A stretch of DNA of 43,885 nucleotides from Acidimicrobiaceae bacterium (lineage in GTDB: Bacteria > Actinomycetota > Acidimicrobiia > Acidimicrobiales > RAAP-2). Location of the stretch: contig PLWZ01000077.1 of assembly GCA_003151235.1 (NCBI GenBank), positions 201-44,085 on the forward strand, read 5' to 3'. The notes under the pieces are model-generated. The model did not search any database and was not told where the DNA came from. It worked only from the letters and a program-made list of their open reading frames with translations. Made by a program: the position numbers and the translations under genes. Position 1 is the first letter of the stretch; each line of letters opens with the position of its first letter. This document shows, one piece after another, positions 21,852 through 28,947 of the stretch.

Positions 21852-21975
21852 CGGGACATGTTGGCAGCCGCCGACGGGGGTGTCGCACCTCTGGCTCCCA
21901 GCCGGCCCACAGCCGCGGACCGGACGCCGGGATCCCGAGTCGGGGCCGACGGGGCACTTGGTTAGAGTGACGGGA

Positions 21976-22497
21976 GTGCCTGAACCGCTCGAGCGCCTCT
22001 TGCTGTGGCTGAACACCAAGGAAGGCAGGAAGATCCTCCGGTATTCCGGGGTGTCGGTCATCTCGACAGCGGTCTCGTTCACCGTCCTTTTCCTCGTCTA
22101 CGGCGTCGGTCACATCTGGAGCGAGGTTCCGAGCACGGTGTTCGCGAACACCGTCGCGACCTTCCCCTCGTACTGGCTCAACCGGAACTGGGCATGGGGG
22201 AAGTCGGGCCGTTCGCACCTGATGAAAGAGGTCGTCCCGTTTTGGGTGATGTCCGCGTTCGGCATCGCGTTCTCCATCATCGGGGCATCGGTGGCCCACC
22301 ACCTCGGCCACGGGCGCTCCCACACCGAGGCGACGGTGCTGGTCCTCTTGGCCAACCTCGTGTCGTTCGGGATCTTCTGGCTGGCCAAGCTGGCCGTGTT
22401 CAACCGCCTCTTCCACGTGCCGAGCCTGCTCGAGGAGATCGACGAGCACATCGACGCCGAGGCCGGAGAGGCCACCGAAGATGTCAGCCTTCGGTGA
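21976..22497 (+). CDS. GtrA-family small polytopic membrane protein
   Basis: A 173-residue protein with four predicted membrane helices (about residues 22-44, 47-68, 86-108, 117-139) matching the GtrA/DPMS_3 family: YSGVSVISTAVSFTVLFLVY, FANTVATFPSYWLNRNWAWG and LLANLVSFGIFWLAKLAVFNR. GtrA proteins are thought to flip or assist polyprenol-linked sugars, which would fit the MptB-like glycosyltransferase elsewhere in the window. The C-terminus is acidic (EEIDEHIDAEAGEATED). GTG start with TAGAGT exactly 7 nt upstream and no Shine-Dalgarno. Its last 17 bases overlap cobT, so the two are cotranscribed. Confidence 0.85.
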   Translation: MPEPLERLLLWLNTKEGRKILRYSGVSVISTAVSFTVLFLVYGVGHIWSEVPSTVFANTVATFPSYWLNRNWAWGKSGRSHLMKEVVPFWVMSAFGIAFSIIGASVAHHLGHGRSHTEATVLVLLANLVSFGIFWLAKLAVFNRLFHVPSLLEEIDEHIDAEAGEATEDVSLR

Positions 22498-23545
22498 TGC
22501 GGCGGCCCGAGTCGTCCCCGTCGACACCGCCGCCGCCGCGCAAGCCCGGGCGCGCCACGACCGTCTGACCAAGCCGCCCGGTTCGCTCGGGCGATTGGAG
22601 GACGCGGGGATCCAACTCTGCGCGATCGCGAGCCGGTGCCCGCCGCCGGTGCCCGAGCCCGCCGCGGTGGCGGTCTTCGCCGCCGATCACGGGGTGCTGG
22701 ACGAGGGGATCTCCCCGTGGCCACAGGAGGTCACCGCCCAGATGGTGGCCAACTTCGGCGCCGGCGGTGCCGCCGTCAACGTGCTGGCCCGTCACGTCGG
22801 TGCCGAAGTCGTGGTCGTCGACGTCGGCGTGGCGACCGATCTCCCGGACGTCCCCGGGTTGCGGCGGGCCAAGGTCCGAGCCGGGACCGACAACCTGGCC
22901 AAGGGCGCGGCCATGACCCTGGCCGACGCCGAGGCGGCGTTGGATGTCGGGGCAGCGCTGGCGGCCGAGCTGGTCGGTGCAGGTGCGCGGTGCCTCCTTA
23001 CCGGCGACATGGGCATCGGCAACACGACACCCTCGGCAGCGCTCATTGCGTCGCTGTGTGGCCGGAGTGCCGCCGATGTCACGGGTCGGGGCACAGGGAT
23101 CGACGACGAGCGGATGGAGCGCAAGATCGGCATCGTGCGGGCCGCGGTGGCACGCGCCGCTGCGGCCGAGGACGGGTCGCCGCTGCAACTCCTGGCGTCG
23201 CTCGGCGGCCTCGAGATAGCGGCCCTGGCCGGCTACATCGTCGGGGGGGCAGCGGCCGGGGTGCCGGTGCTCCTCGACGGGGTGATCGCGGCGGCGGCCG
23301 CGGTGGTGGCGGCAGCCATGGTTCCCGACGCGGTGGGCTACCTCGTTGCGGGCCACCGATCGACCGAACCCGGCGCGTCGGTGGCATTGCAACACCTCGG
23401 GCTGGTCCCGCTGCTCGAGCTCGACCTTCGCCTGGGGGAGGGGACCGGAGCCTGCCTCGCCCTTCCGGTCCTGCAAGCGGCGGCCAAGGTGCTGGGGGAG
23501 ATGGCGACCTTCGACTCGGCGGGGGTCAGCGAGGGCCCCGCCTGA
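22481..23545 (+). CDS. cobT: Nicotinate-nucleotide--dimethylbenzimidazole phosphoribosyltransferase
   Basis: A 354-residue CobT that activates the lower ligand base of cobalamin by making alpha-ribazole phosphate. Signatures: RHDRLTKPPGSLGRLE, VAVFAADHGV, SPWPQEVTAQMV, CLLTGDMGIGNTTPSAA, the DGVIAAAAAVVAA segment, GHRSTEPGA and RLGEGTGACLA (catalytic Glu). The ATG lies within the end of gtrA (17-bp overlap). B12 supply is relevant here because Ecm, 20 kb away, depends on adenosylcobalamin. No other cob genes are in the window. It converges with yajQ with a 4-bp gap. Confidence 0.96.
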   Translation: MSAFGDAAARVVPVDTAAAAQARARHDRLTKPPGSLGRLEDAGIQLCAIASRCPPPVPEPAAVAVFAADHGVLDEGISPWPQEVTAQMVANFGAGGAAVNVLARHVGAEVVVVDVGVATDLPDVPGLRRAKVRAGTDNLAKGAAMTLADAEAALDVGAALAAELVGAGARCLLTGDMGIGNTTPSAALIASLCGRSAADVTGRGTGIDDERMERKIGIVRAAVARAAAAEDGSPLQLLASLGGLEIAALAGYIVGGAAAGVPVLLDGVIAAAAAVVAAAMVPDAVGYLVAGHRSTEPGASVALQHLGLVPLLELDLRLGEGTGACLALPVLQAAAKVLGEMATFDSAGVSEGPA

Positions 23546-23549
23546 CCGC

Positions 23550-24038
23550 TCAGTCGCGGAAGTTGTTGAACTGCAAGGGAATGCCGAAGTCCTTGTCCCT
23601 GCAGGCGGTGATGACGGCCTGGAGGTCATCGCGCTTTTTCCCCGAGACCCGCAGCTGGTCCCCTTGCGTCTGCGAGCTCACGCCCTTCAGGCCCAGACCC
23701 TTGATGAACTTGTTGAGCTCCCGGGCGTTGTCGTTCGAGATCCCGGCCCGGATCGCAATCCGCTGACGCGCCGCATTGTGCGACGCCTCCTCGATCTTCC
23801 CCTCGTCGAGGGCCTTCAGCGAGACCTGGCGCTTCACCATCTTCTCCTGGAGCACCTGGCGCAGGGCCGTGAGCCTGTCCTCGGTAGAGGAGCGGAGCAC
23901 CAGCTCCTGCTCGCCGATCTCGATGCTCGAATTGGTGTTCTTGAAGTCGAAGCGGGTCGACGCCTCGCGGTTGGCCTGGTCGACCGCGTTGCGGACCTCC
24001 TGCATATCGACCTCTGAGACGATGTCGAAGGTGGGCAT
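23550..24038 (-). CDS. yajQ: YajQ-family nucleotide-binding protein (UPF0234)
   Basis: A 162-residue YajQ protein: two ferredoxin-like domains with MPTFDIVSEVDMQEVRNAVD, STRFDFKNT, KLVKRQVSLK-like and ISNDNARELNKFIKGL, and the C-terminal RVSGKKRDDLQAVI and LQFNNFRD, all typical. Some members bind cyclic-di-GMP (Xanthomonas) or nucleic acid; the role in actinobacteria is not settled. The ATG is preceded by TACGAT with a gap of exactly 7 nt and no Shine-Dalgarno, so the mRNA is probably leaderless. It is divergent from tRNA-Tyr. Confidence 0.93.
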   Translation of the reverse strand: MPTFDIVSEVDMQEVRNAVDQANREASTRFDFKNTNSSIEIGEQELVLRSSTEDRLTALRQVLQEKMVKRQVSLKALDEGKIEEASHNAARQRIAIRAGISNDNARELNKFIKGLGLKGVSSQTQGDQLRVSGKKRDDLQAVITACRDKDFGIPLQFNNFRD

Positions 24039-24115
24039 CACCGAGATCGTACCGTCGGGCCGCCGGAACCCCTCGCACTGCCGGGTCGGGCTCCGGAGGC
24101 CCCGTCGACATTGAC

Positions 24116-24121
24116 TAGCCT
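24116..24121 (+). promoter_or_regulatory. -10 hexamer TAGCCT just before tRNA-Tyr
   Basis: TAGCCT ends 6 nt before the first base of the mature tRNA, which would place the transcription start on or within one base of the tRNA 5' end. No good -35 is seen at 16-18 bp upstream. Candidate only. Confidence 0.4.
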
Positions 24122-24127
24122 CGACAC

Positions 24128-24209
24128 GGGTCGGTGTCCGAGTGGCCAATGGAAGCAGACTGTAAATCTGCCGGCAAAGCCTACGGGGGTTCGAATCCCT
24201 CCCGGCCCA
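24128..24209 (+). tRNA. tRNA-Tyr (GTA)
   Basis: An 82-nt class II tRNA. The acceptor stem GGGTCGG pairs with CCGGCCC (one G-T pair), the anticodon stem is GCAGA/TCTGC with loop CTGTAAA (anticodon GTA), a long variable arm follows, and the T loop is TTCGAAT. The discriminator is A; the CCA end is not encoded. Confidence 0.96.
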
Positions 24210-24243
24210 CGAGAGATGGTGTCGCCGAGAGTCGGCTACCGAC

Positions 24244-24591
24244 TCACGGCACTTCTCTGAAGCGCTCTGCCATCGACGACATGACCTGGAGCGCGAACAT
24301 CGGTGTCTCTTGCACCAAGAAGAGGAACCGGTGCTTGTCGATCACGGCCAGCACGGTGTCGGCGGTCGCGACCGCGGTGGCCGAGCGCGGGGACGAGTCA
24401 ATGATGGCCATCTCCCCGAAGACATCGTCGACACCCAAGGTCCTGATCACTCGATCCGATGCGCGCAATTCGATCGAACCCTCAATGACGCCGTACATCT
24501 CGTCCCCCGGGTCCCCCTCTTGGAAGACAACAGCATCGGTCGGCACGTTCACGGTCTTCTGAGCGTTGTTGAAAAGACCGGTTACTTTCAT
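24244..24591 (-). CDS. Stand-alone cyclic-nucleotide-binding domain protein
   Basis: A 115-residue protein that is nothing but a CRP-type cyclic-nucleotide-binding beta-roll: VVFQEGDPGDEMYGVIEGSIEL, then the phosphate-binding cassette FGEMAIIDSSPRSAT with its Arg kept, and a C-terminal helix. There is no DNA-binding or catalytic domain. GGAGGA lies 5-6 nt before the ATG at 24591 (MKVTGLF), which decides the start over an upstream ATG. Divergently 316 bp away lies an MFS transporter fused to two more CNB domains. A free domain could act as a cAMP/cGMP sink or as a partner that presents the signal to another protein; this is inference. Confidence 0.85.
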   Translation of the reverse strand: MKVTGLFNNAQKTVNVPTDAVVFQEGDPGDEMYGVIEGSIELRASDRVIRTLGVDDVFGEMAIIDSSPRSATAVATADTVLAVIDKHRFLFLVQETPMFALQVMSSMAERFREVP

Positions 24592-24907
24592 GTCTTCCTC
24601 CGGCAAAGGTCACAAGGTCGCAGGTCGGATCGCTGAACTTCACGGCGTTAGCGCGGGACGATATCAGTCGTTTTTGTGCTCGACGCAGAGACGCGAGCCA
24701 CCTCGCGCCCGTCACATAGACGTCACGCGACACGAAGGTGATCGTTGCGTGGCGCGAAGGTGAACGGCTGTCGGACTTTGTTGATGAAGGCGCTGGAGGT
24801 GGCCGGCCATCGCGGACCACCAGCCGCCTCCGGGCCCTTTCGGCCGAAGCACGGAACCGCCGGGGGAGGATTTGCCAGCGGTCTTCTTTTGGGTCACCTT
24901 GGCCGAG
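24592..24907. other. Divergent intergenic region between the two CNB-domain genes
   Basis: No convincing gene was found. Long overlapping ORFs on both strands lack codon structure and homology. It should contain both promoters. CGTCAC occurs twice (24710-24715, 24721-24726) with an 11-bp period, one helical turn, which could be a protein-binding direct repeat. GCGAAGGTGA-like motifs also recur near 24735 and 24755. Nothing stronger was seen. Confidence 0.4.
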
Positions 24908-26956
24908 ATGTGCGCGAGCGAGCGCGAGAGGACGAGCACTCGCGGGCGCCATGACAACCTGCGCGGGATCTCGACGGGCCCGAAGAAGTTGGCGGAGCCC
25001 CTCCAGATACTCCTCGGCAACCGTTCGCTGACCTGGCTGGTCGTTGCGTTCGGCATGCTCACGATCGCCGAGTGGGGATATGTCACCGCGCTGGCCGTCG
25101 ATGCCTTCCGTCATGACGGAGCCATCGCCGTGGGCCTGGTCGGCTTTCGCCTCTTTTTCGCGGCCATCGGGAGCGTGTTCAGTCTCCCGTGGGTCGAACG
25201 GCACCCCGGGGCACGGACGCTCACCGCCATCGCCGGGACCCGGGCCGTCGTCGTCGGTGCGAGCTCAGCGCTGGCCGCGGCGGGTGCGCCACTCTCGGTC
25301 CTGTTGGTCCTCGTCGCGGTCGACGCCGTTGTCTCGGGCCCGTATCGGCCTGCGCAATCGACAATGCTCCCGGTCCTCGCTCGGACCCCGAGGGAGTTGG
25401 CTGCCTCGGCAGCCGGCGTAAGCATCGTCAAGACGCTTGCCCAGGCCATCGGGGCGATGGGTGGCGGATTCATCTTGGTGGTCACCACTCCGGCCGTTGC
25501 GTTTGCCGGAGCCGCGGCGCTGCTCCTCGGGGCGGCCGTCGTGACGATGCGGTTCGCCAATGTTGCGGTCCCAACACCGATAGCCGTACAACCGAGCAAG
25601 ATCCGCGAGAGGACGCGGGGCACCTTCGAGGCGATCCGGGAACCGCACGTCGGCGGCCTTCTCACGGTGAGCGGGCTCAGGACCTTCGTGCGCGGCATGT
25701 GGGTGGCCATCGCCGTGATTGCTTCACTGCGGTTGCTGCACGCCGGCAGTGGGGGAGTCGGCCTTCTCATGATGGCCGCCGGGATCGGGGCCTTGGTTGC
25801 GGTGCCGGTGTCGGGAAATCTGATCGGGCGCTCCCGACTCGGCACGCCGGCGGCGGTGGCGTTGATCGCCTGCGGGATCCCGCTCGGCTTCATCGCATGG
25901 TTCCCAGTGTTCGGCGTCGCCCTCGCCCTCGTGGCGGCGTGGGGAATCGGAATGGCGGTGGCCGACGTCGCGACGCTGTCCTTGCTCTACCGGTTGCTCG
26001 ACATCCCGCTCCTACCCCGGGTCACCGCGCTCATCGAATCGTCAAAGCTGGCCCTTGAGGGCTTCGGTGGCCTGCTCGCTCCGCTCCTCGTCACCACGAT
26101 CGGCATCCGGGGCGCCCTGGTCGCGGCCGCGTGCCCGCTGCCGATCGTCGTGGTCACCCGCTGGAGGACGCTGCGCCGCTTGGACGCCTCGGCCGGAGAA
26201 CGGACCCAGATCCTGACGTTGCTCCATGGCGTGCCGTGCCTGGAGCCGCTGGACATGGCGTCCCTCGGGTTTCTCGCGACGGCCGTGGTTCTAAGTACCG
26301 TCGCCGGTGGGACCGACATCGTGAGCCAAGGGGATCAGGGCGACCGCTTCTACGTGGTCAAGAACGGCACTGCCGACGTGCTCGTCGACGACTTCTGTGT
26401 GGGCATGGTGGCGCAGGGAGCGAGCTTTGGTGAGAGAGCGCTCCTTCGAGACGTCGTGCGAACGGCGACGGTCCGTTCCCGCGAACCCATGCAGCTGTTG
26501 ACACTTTCAAGAGATGCGTTTCTCACCGTCCTGACAGGCCAAGCCACGGCGGGGCTTCGGGTGGCCACCCGCCCCCATGCGGATCCGTCGGACTGGACTC
26601 GCCGCGAGACGGTTGCGTTGCTCGGAAACCTCAACCTCTTCAGCCATCTCGACTCGCACTCCCTTCGAGAACTCGCCGACAGCAGCGTCATCACGCAATG
26701 GCCCGAAGGAGCGACCATCATCAAACAGGGGGAGGAGGGGGATCGCTTCTTCGTCATGCTCGACGGCACGGCGACCGTCTCGATCGGAACAGAGGTCGTG
26801 AGGGCGTTGCATCCCGGTGACCAATTCGGTGAGATCGCGCTGCTCCACGACGTACCTCGGACCGCGGGTGTGACGGCTTCGAGCCTCGTGACGACGCTGA
26901 GTTTGCAGCGTCATGACTTCGTCTCGGCGGTGCGTTCCAGGGTGCTCCTCGGATGA
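24908..26956 (+). CDS. MFS-type transporter fused to two cyclic-nucleotide-binding domains
   Basis: A protein of about 682 residues. Residues about 40-430 are a polytopic major-facilitator-like domain with roughly 10-12 hydrophobic segments (LVVAFGMLTIAEWGYVTALA, GPYRPAQSTMLPVLAR, TFVRGMWVAIAVIASLRLL, PVFGVALALVAAWGIGMAVA). Two cytoplasmic CNB domains follow: one near residues 440-545 (QGDQGDRFYVVKNG, FGERALLRDVVRTAT) and one near 560-675 (QGEEGDRFFVMLDG, FGEIALLHDVPRTAG). The second keeps the canonical PR of the phosphate-binding cassette; the first has VR. The design suggests transport gated by cyclic nucleotide. Start uncertain: TTG 24872 is possible, and no ribosome-binding site marks ATG 24908. 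The stop overlaps the next start (ATGA). Confidence 0.85.
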   Translation: MCASERERTSTRGRHDNLRGISTGPKKLAEPLQILLGNRSLTWLVVAFGMLTIAEWGYVTALAVDAFRHDGAIAVGLVGFRLFFAAIGSVFSLPWVERHPGARTLTAIAGTRAVVVGASSALAAAGAPLSVLLVLVAVDAVVSGPYRPAQSTMLPVLARTPRELAASAAGVSIVKTLAQAIGAMGGGFILVVTTPAVAFAGAAALLLGAAVVTMRFANVAVPTPIAVQPSKIRERTRGTFEAIREPHVGGLLTVSGLRTFVRGMWVAIAVIASLRLLHAGSGGVGLLMMAAGIGALVAVPVSGNLIGRSRLGTPAAVALIACGIPLGFIAWFPVFGVALALVAAWGIGMAVADVATLSLLYRLLDIPLLPRVTALIESSKLALEGFGGLLAPLLVTTIGIRGALVAAACPLPIVVVTRWRTLRRLDASAGERTQILTLLHGVPCLEPLDMASLGFLATAVVLSTVAGGTDIVSQGDQGDRFYVVKNGTADVLVDDFCVGMVAQGASFGERALLRDVVRTATVRSREPMQLLTLSRDAFLTVLTGQATAGLRVATRPHADPSDWTRRETVALLGNLNLFSHLDSHSLRELADSSVITQWPEGATIIKQGEEGDRFFVMLDGTATVSIGTEVVRALHPGDQFGEIALLHDVPRTAGVTASSLVTTLSLQRHDFVSAVRSRVLLG

Positions 26957-27639
26957 CGGTTGACCCGCTCGACAACCCGGTTTGGAGCGCTCTCAGCGGT
27001 CCGCATGCGACGGTTGCCCAAAACGGGGGCGGCGCGGTCCGCTATCCGGCCGAGCTCGCTCCCTTCGCCGCGCTCGTCGACGATCCCGACGAAACGGCGT
27101 GGGTCGATGCCGCCCGCCTGCCAGGGTCCGATTTCATGGTCGTCGTCGGCCCCCAGCCTTCGCCACCGCCGAGCTGGCAGATCAGCCGGCACATCCGGGT
27201 ACTCCAGATGCTGGCGGACCGGCTGGAGGCGGCCCCCGAACCCGAGGCGGTCGGCTTGGGACCTCGAGACGTGCCCGAGATGCTCGATCTCGTCGAGAGG
27301 ACACGGCCGGGCCCGTTCCAGCCTCGCACCATCGAGCTCGGCGACTACCTCGGGATCCGCCGGGACGGGGCGCTCATCGCGATGGCGGGCCAGCGGATCC
27401 GCCTGCCCGGTTGGACGGAGGTCAGCGCCGTCTGCACCGACCCGTCGGCGCGCGGCACGGGCTTGGCCGGCCGGTTGGTTCGGGCCGTCGTCGCAAGCAT
27501 TCGAGCTCGCGGTGACGAGGCGCTGCTGCACGTGGCCAGCACCAACAGCGATGCGATCCGCCTCTACCGATCGCTTGGCTTTGTCGAGCGCCGAGAGTTC
27601 GACTTCCTCATCGTTGGGGCGCCTCAGCCGGCCACATGA
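26953..27639 (+). CDS. GNAT-family N-acetyltransferase
   Basis: A 228-residue protein. The C-terminal half is a GNAT fold with the acetyl-CoA loop ARGTGLAGRLVRAVVASI (R/Q-x2-G-x-G/A) and the closing segment NSDAIRLYRSLGFVERREF. The N-terminal 100 residues (WSALSGPHATVAQ, RYPAELAPFAAL) are like those of FR47-type acetyltransferases. The substrate cannot be told. The ATG overlaps the stop of the MFS-CNB gene by four bases, so the two form an operon; cyclic-nucleotide-controlled protein acetylation is known in mycobacteria, but there the CNB and GNAT domains are in one chain. Confidence 0.88.
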   Translation: MTVDPLDNPVWSALSGPHATVAQNGGGAVRYPAELAPFAALVDDPDETAWVDAARLPGSDFMVVVGPQPSPPPSWQISRHIRVLQMLADRLEAAPEPEAVGLGPRDVPEMLDLVERTRPGPFQPRTIELGDYLGIRRDGALIAMAGQRIRLPGWTEVSAVCTDPSARGTGLAGRLVRAVVASIRARGDEALLHVASTNSDAIRLYRSLGFVERREFDFLIVGAPQPAT

Positions 27640-27751
27640 GGGCTGCCGGTCGTCTGGGTCCGTCGGCCCTGAGGGGTCGAGCGCAACCCGGCCTGCTCGA
27701 AGAGCGTGGCCAAACCGGCGGTCATGACCCGATCCCGGCGTGCTTTCGGGA

Positions 27752-27757
27752 TTGACA
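27752..27757 (+). promoter_or_regulatory. Orphaned -35 hexamer (TTGACA) of the arsR-SRPBCC promoter
   Basis: A perfect TTGACA lies 5 bp before the left target duplication. If the insertion element and one copy of the duplication are removed, it sits 18 bp from TAATGT (30504-30509), which is itself 7 nt from the arsR start. Today it faces the insertion element. Confidence 0.7.
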
Positions 27758-27762
27758 GGTGA

Positions 27763-27770
27763 CTAAATAG
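27763..27770 (+). repeat. Left target-site duplication CTAAATAG
   Basis: The 8-bp sequence CTAAATAG is directly repeated at 30491-30498, immediately outside the matching 25-bp inverted ends. Eight bases is the usual target duplication for the IS1595 family. It forms the middle of the palindrome GTGACTAAATAGTCAC. Confidence 0.93.
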
Positions 27771-27795
27771 GGTAACTATCCCTTGACTGTATAGG
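27771..27795 (+). repeat. Left terminal inverted repeat of the IS1595-family element
   Basis: 25 bp, matching the right end in 24 positions (one A/G difference at position 16). The transposase -35 (TTGACT) lies inside it, so transposase binding could also repress its own promoter. Confidence 0.93.
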
Positions 27796-27811
27796 GCCAG
27801 CGTGTTACCAT
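27783..27811 (+). promoter_or_regulatory. Transposase promoter TTGACT-17-TACCAT
   Basis: TTGACT at 27783-27788 and TACCAT at 27806-27811 are 17 bp apart, and TACCAT ends exactly 7 nt before the transposase ATG. There is no Shine-Dalgarno, so the transposase mRNA is predicted to be leaderless. Confidence 0.75.
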
Positions 27812-27818
27812 TGAATCT

Positions 27819-28796
27819 ATGGCTCCCGGTAACCGCAAGACCCCCACCAGGGCAAAGTCGTCCGAATCGACGTACTCGTTGATGGAGTTCACGGCGACCT
27901 ACCCCGATGACGAAGCCTGCCTGGTCTTCCTCTGGAACGCTCGCTTCAACCTGGGCGACGACCAGGCCCATTGCCAGCGGTGCGAGGAAATCCGTCCGTT
28001 CAAGCGGTACACGGCCAAGCAGCAACGGCAGGACTGGACGTGCACGGCCTGTGGCCTTCACGTTCACCCGACAGCGGGGACGATCTTCCATAAGTCGTCT
28101 ACGTCGCTGCACCTGTGGTTCTACGCCATGTACATCATGGCGAGCACTCGTTGTGGCATTTCTGCCAAGCAGCTTGAGCGCGAGCTGGGCGTCACCTACA
28201 AGACGGCCTGGCGCATGTTTACGAAGATCCGCAACCAACTCATGGGGCCGGAATCCACGGCCCTGTCGGGTCACGTCGAGATGGACGAGACCTACATGGG
28301 CGGGAAGCCTCGGAACTCCGACAAGGCCGAGTTCTCCAAGTCCCCTGCGGGCCGTCAGTCGGCCGCGATCAAGTGGTCGCACGACAAGAAGGTCCCGGTG
28401 TTCGGCATGGTCGAGCGCAAGGGCCGGGTGTCGGCCTACGTGGTCCCCAAGCAGCCCCAGAAGGCCATCGTGGCCCACATCGACGCCCAGGTGGACCCTG
28501 CGTCCATCGTCTACACGGACGATTCCAGGCTCTACGACAGGCTCGCCAAGACCGGGTGGAACCACCAGGTCATCGACCACTCGTCCAAGGTCTACGTAAG
28601 CGGAGATGTGCACACCCAGACCATCGACGGATTTTGGTCCCTCGTGAAGCGCGGCATTTCGGGCACCCATCACGCGGTGTCCCCGAAGTGGCTACAGGGG
28701 TACTTGAACGAGTACGTCTGGCGGTACAACCACCGCGACGACCCGCGGGCGATGTTCGAGCTACTGCTTCTTCGTGCGGCGCTTACGGAGGCGTGA
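27819..28796 (+). CDS. IS1595-family transposase
   Basis: A 325-residue intact transposase. An N-terminal zinc ribbon (CQRCEE ... WTCTACGLHVHPTAGTIF, residues about 52-85) is followed by a helical region (GISAKQLERELGVTYKTAWRM) that resembles a DNA-binding segment, then the catalytic core: VEMDETYMGG (first Asp), IVYTDDSRLY (second Asp) and VHTQTIDGFWSLVKRGI, where most members have HTN-x-I-E; here the Asn is Gln and the Glu is Asp. GTHHAVSPKWLQGYLNEY and WRYNHR complete the family tail. It moves the element by cut-and-paste or replicative transposition. Whether the Q/D variant alters activity is unknown. Confidence 0.95.
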   Translation: MAPGNRKTPTRAKSSESTYSLMEFTATYPDDEACLVFLWNARFNLGDDQAHCQRCEEIRPFKRYTAKQQRQDWTCTACGLHVHPTAGTIFHKSSTSLHLWFYAMYIMASTRCGISAKQLERELGVTYKTAWRMFTKIRNQLMGPESTALSGHVEMDETYMGGKPRNSDKAEFSKSPAGRQSAAIKWSHDKKVPVFGMVERKGRVSAYVVPKQPQKAIVAHIDAQVDPASIVYTDDSRLYDRLAKTGWNHQVIDHSSKVYVSGDVHTQTIDGFWSLVKRGISGTHHAVSPKWLQGYLNEYVWRYNHRDDPRAMFELLLLRAALTEA

Positions 28797-28928
28797 GGGG
28801 GGGTCGGGAGACTTGTCCGGTTTTGCGACCTCTGCCAAGGCTTTCGCGATGTCATCACGCGTCGGCACCGGGATTGTGAGTCCCTGGTCGGTTTCTTGGG
28901 TCGGACGTGCGTCCGGTTCGTTTGGCAT
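28761..28928 (-). CDS. Small hydrophilic protein (55 aa) antisense to the transposase end
   Basis: A 55-residue ORF read against the transposase, overlapping its last 36 bases. It begins with ATG preceded by GGAGGA a few bases upstream. The product is polar, with an acidic/Pro-rich start (MPNEPDARPTQE), a central IPVPTRDDIAKALAEVAKP and a very basic end (RLRKRRTKKQ). I have an impression that similar short proteins accompany IS1595 transposases in actinobacteria, but I cannot verify this. It could be a DNA-binding accessory or a regulator of transposition. TAGCCT also lies 9 nt upstream. Its start is only 19 bp from that of the divergent 297-residue gene. Confidence 0.5.
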   Translation of the reverse strand: MPNEPDARPTQETDQGLTIPVPTRDDIAKALAEVAKPDKSPDPPSRLRKRRTKKQ

Positions 28929-28947
28929 CTTCCTCCAAGGCTAGGTC

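Noticed and set aside
22400..22500. Cobalamin riboswitch before cobT
   Set aside because: cobT starts inside the preceding gene; there is no leader space, and no B12-box-like sequence was noticed before ecm or hbd either.
24482..25204. 240-codon minus-strand ORF across the CNB intergenic region
   Set aside because: It overlaps two better-supported genes and lacks recognisable motifs; high GC content makes long open frames frequent.
27640..27751. 33-codon minus-strand ORF (MTAGLATLFEQAGLRS...) between the GNAT gene and the insertion element
   Set aside because: Too short, no ribosome-binding site or -10, no family; kept only as a note that the 112-bp gap has no convincing gene.
27759..27795. 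Longer inverted repeat starting at GTGACTA outside the element (about 38 bp in total)
   Set aside because: The outer part is explained by the 8-bp duplication CTAAATAG plus the palindromic target. True ends begin at GGTAACTATCC, which leaves an exact 8-bp target duplication.
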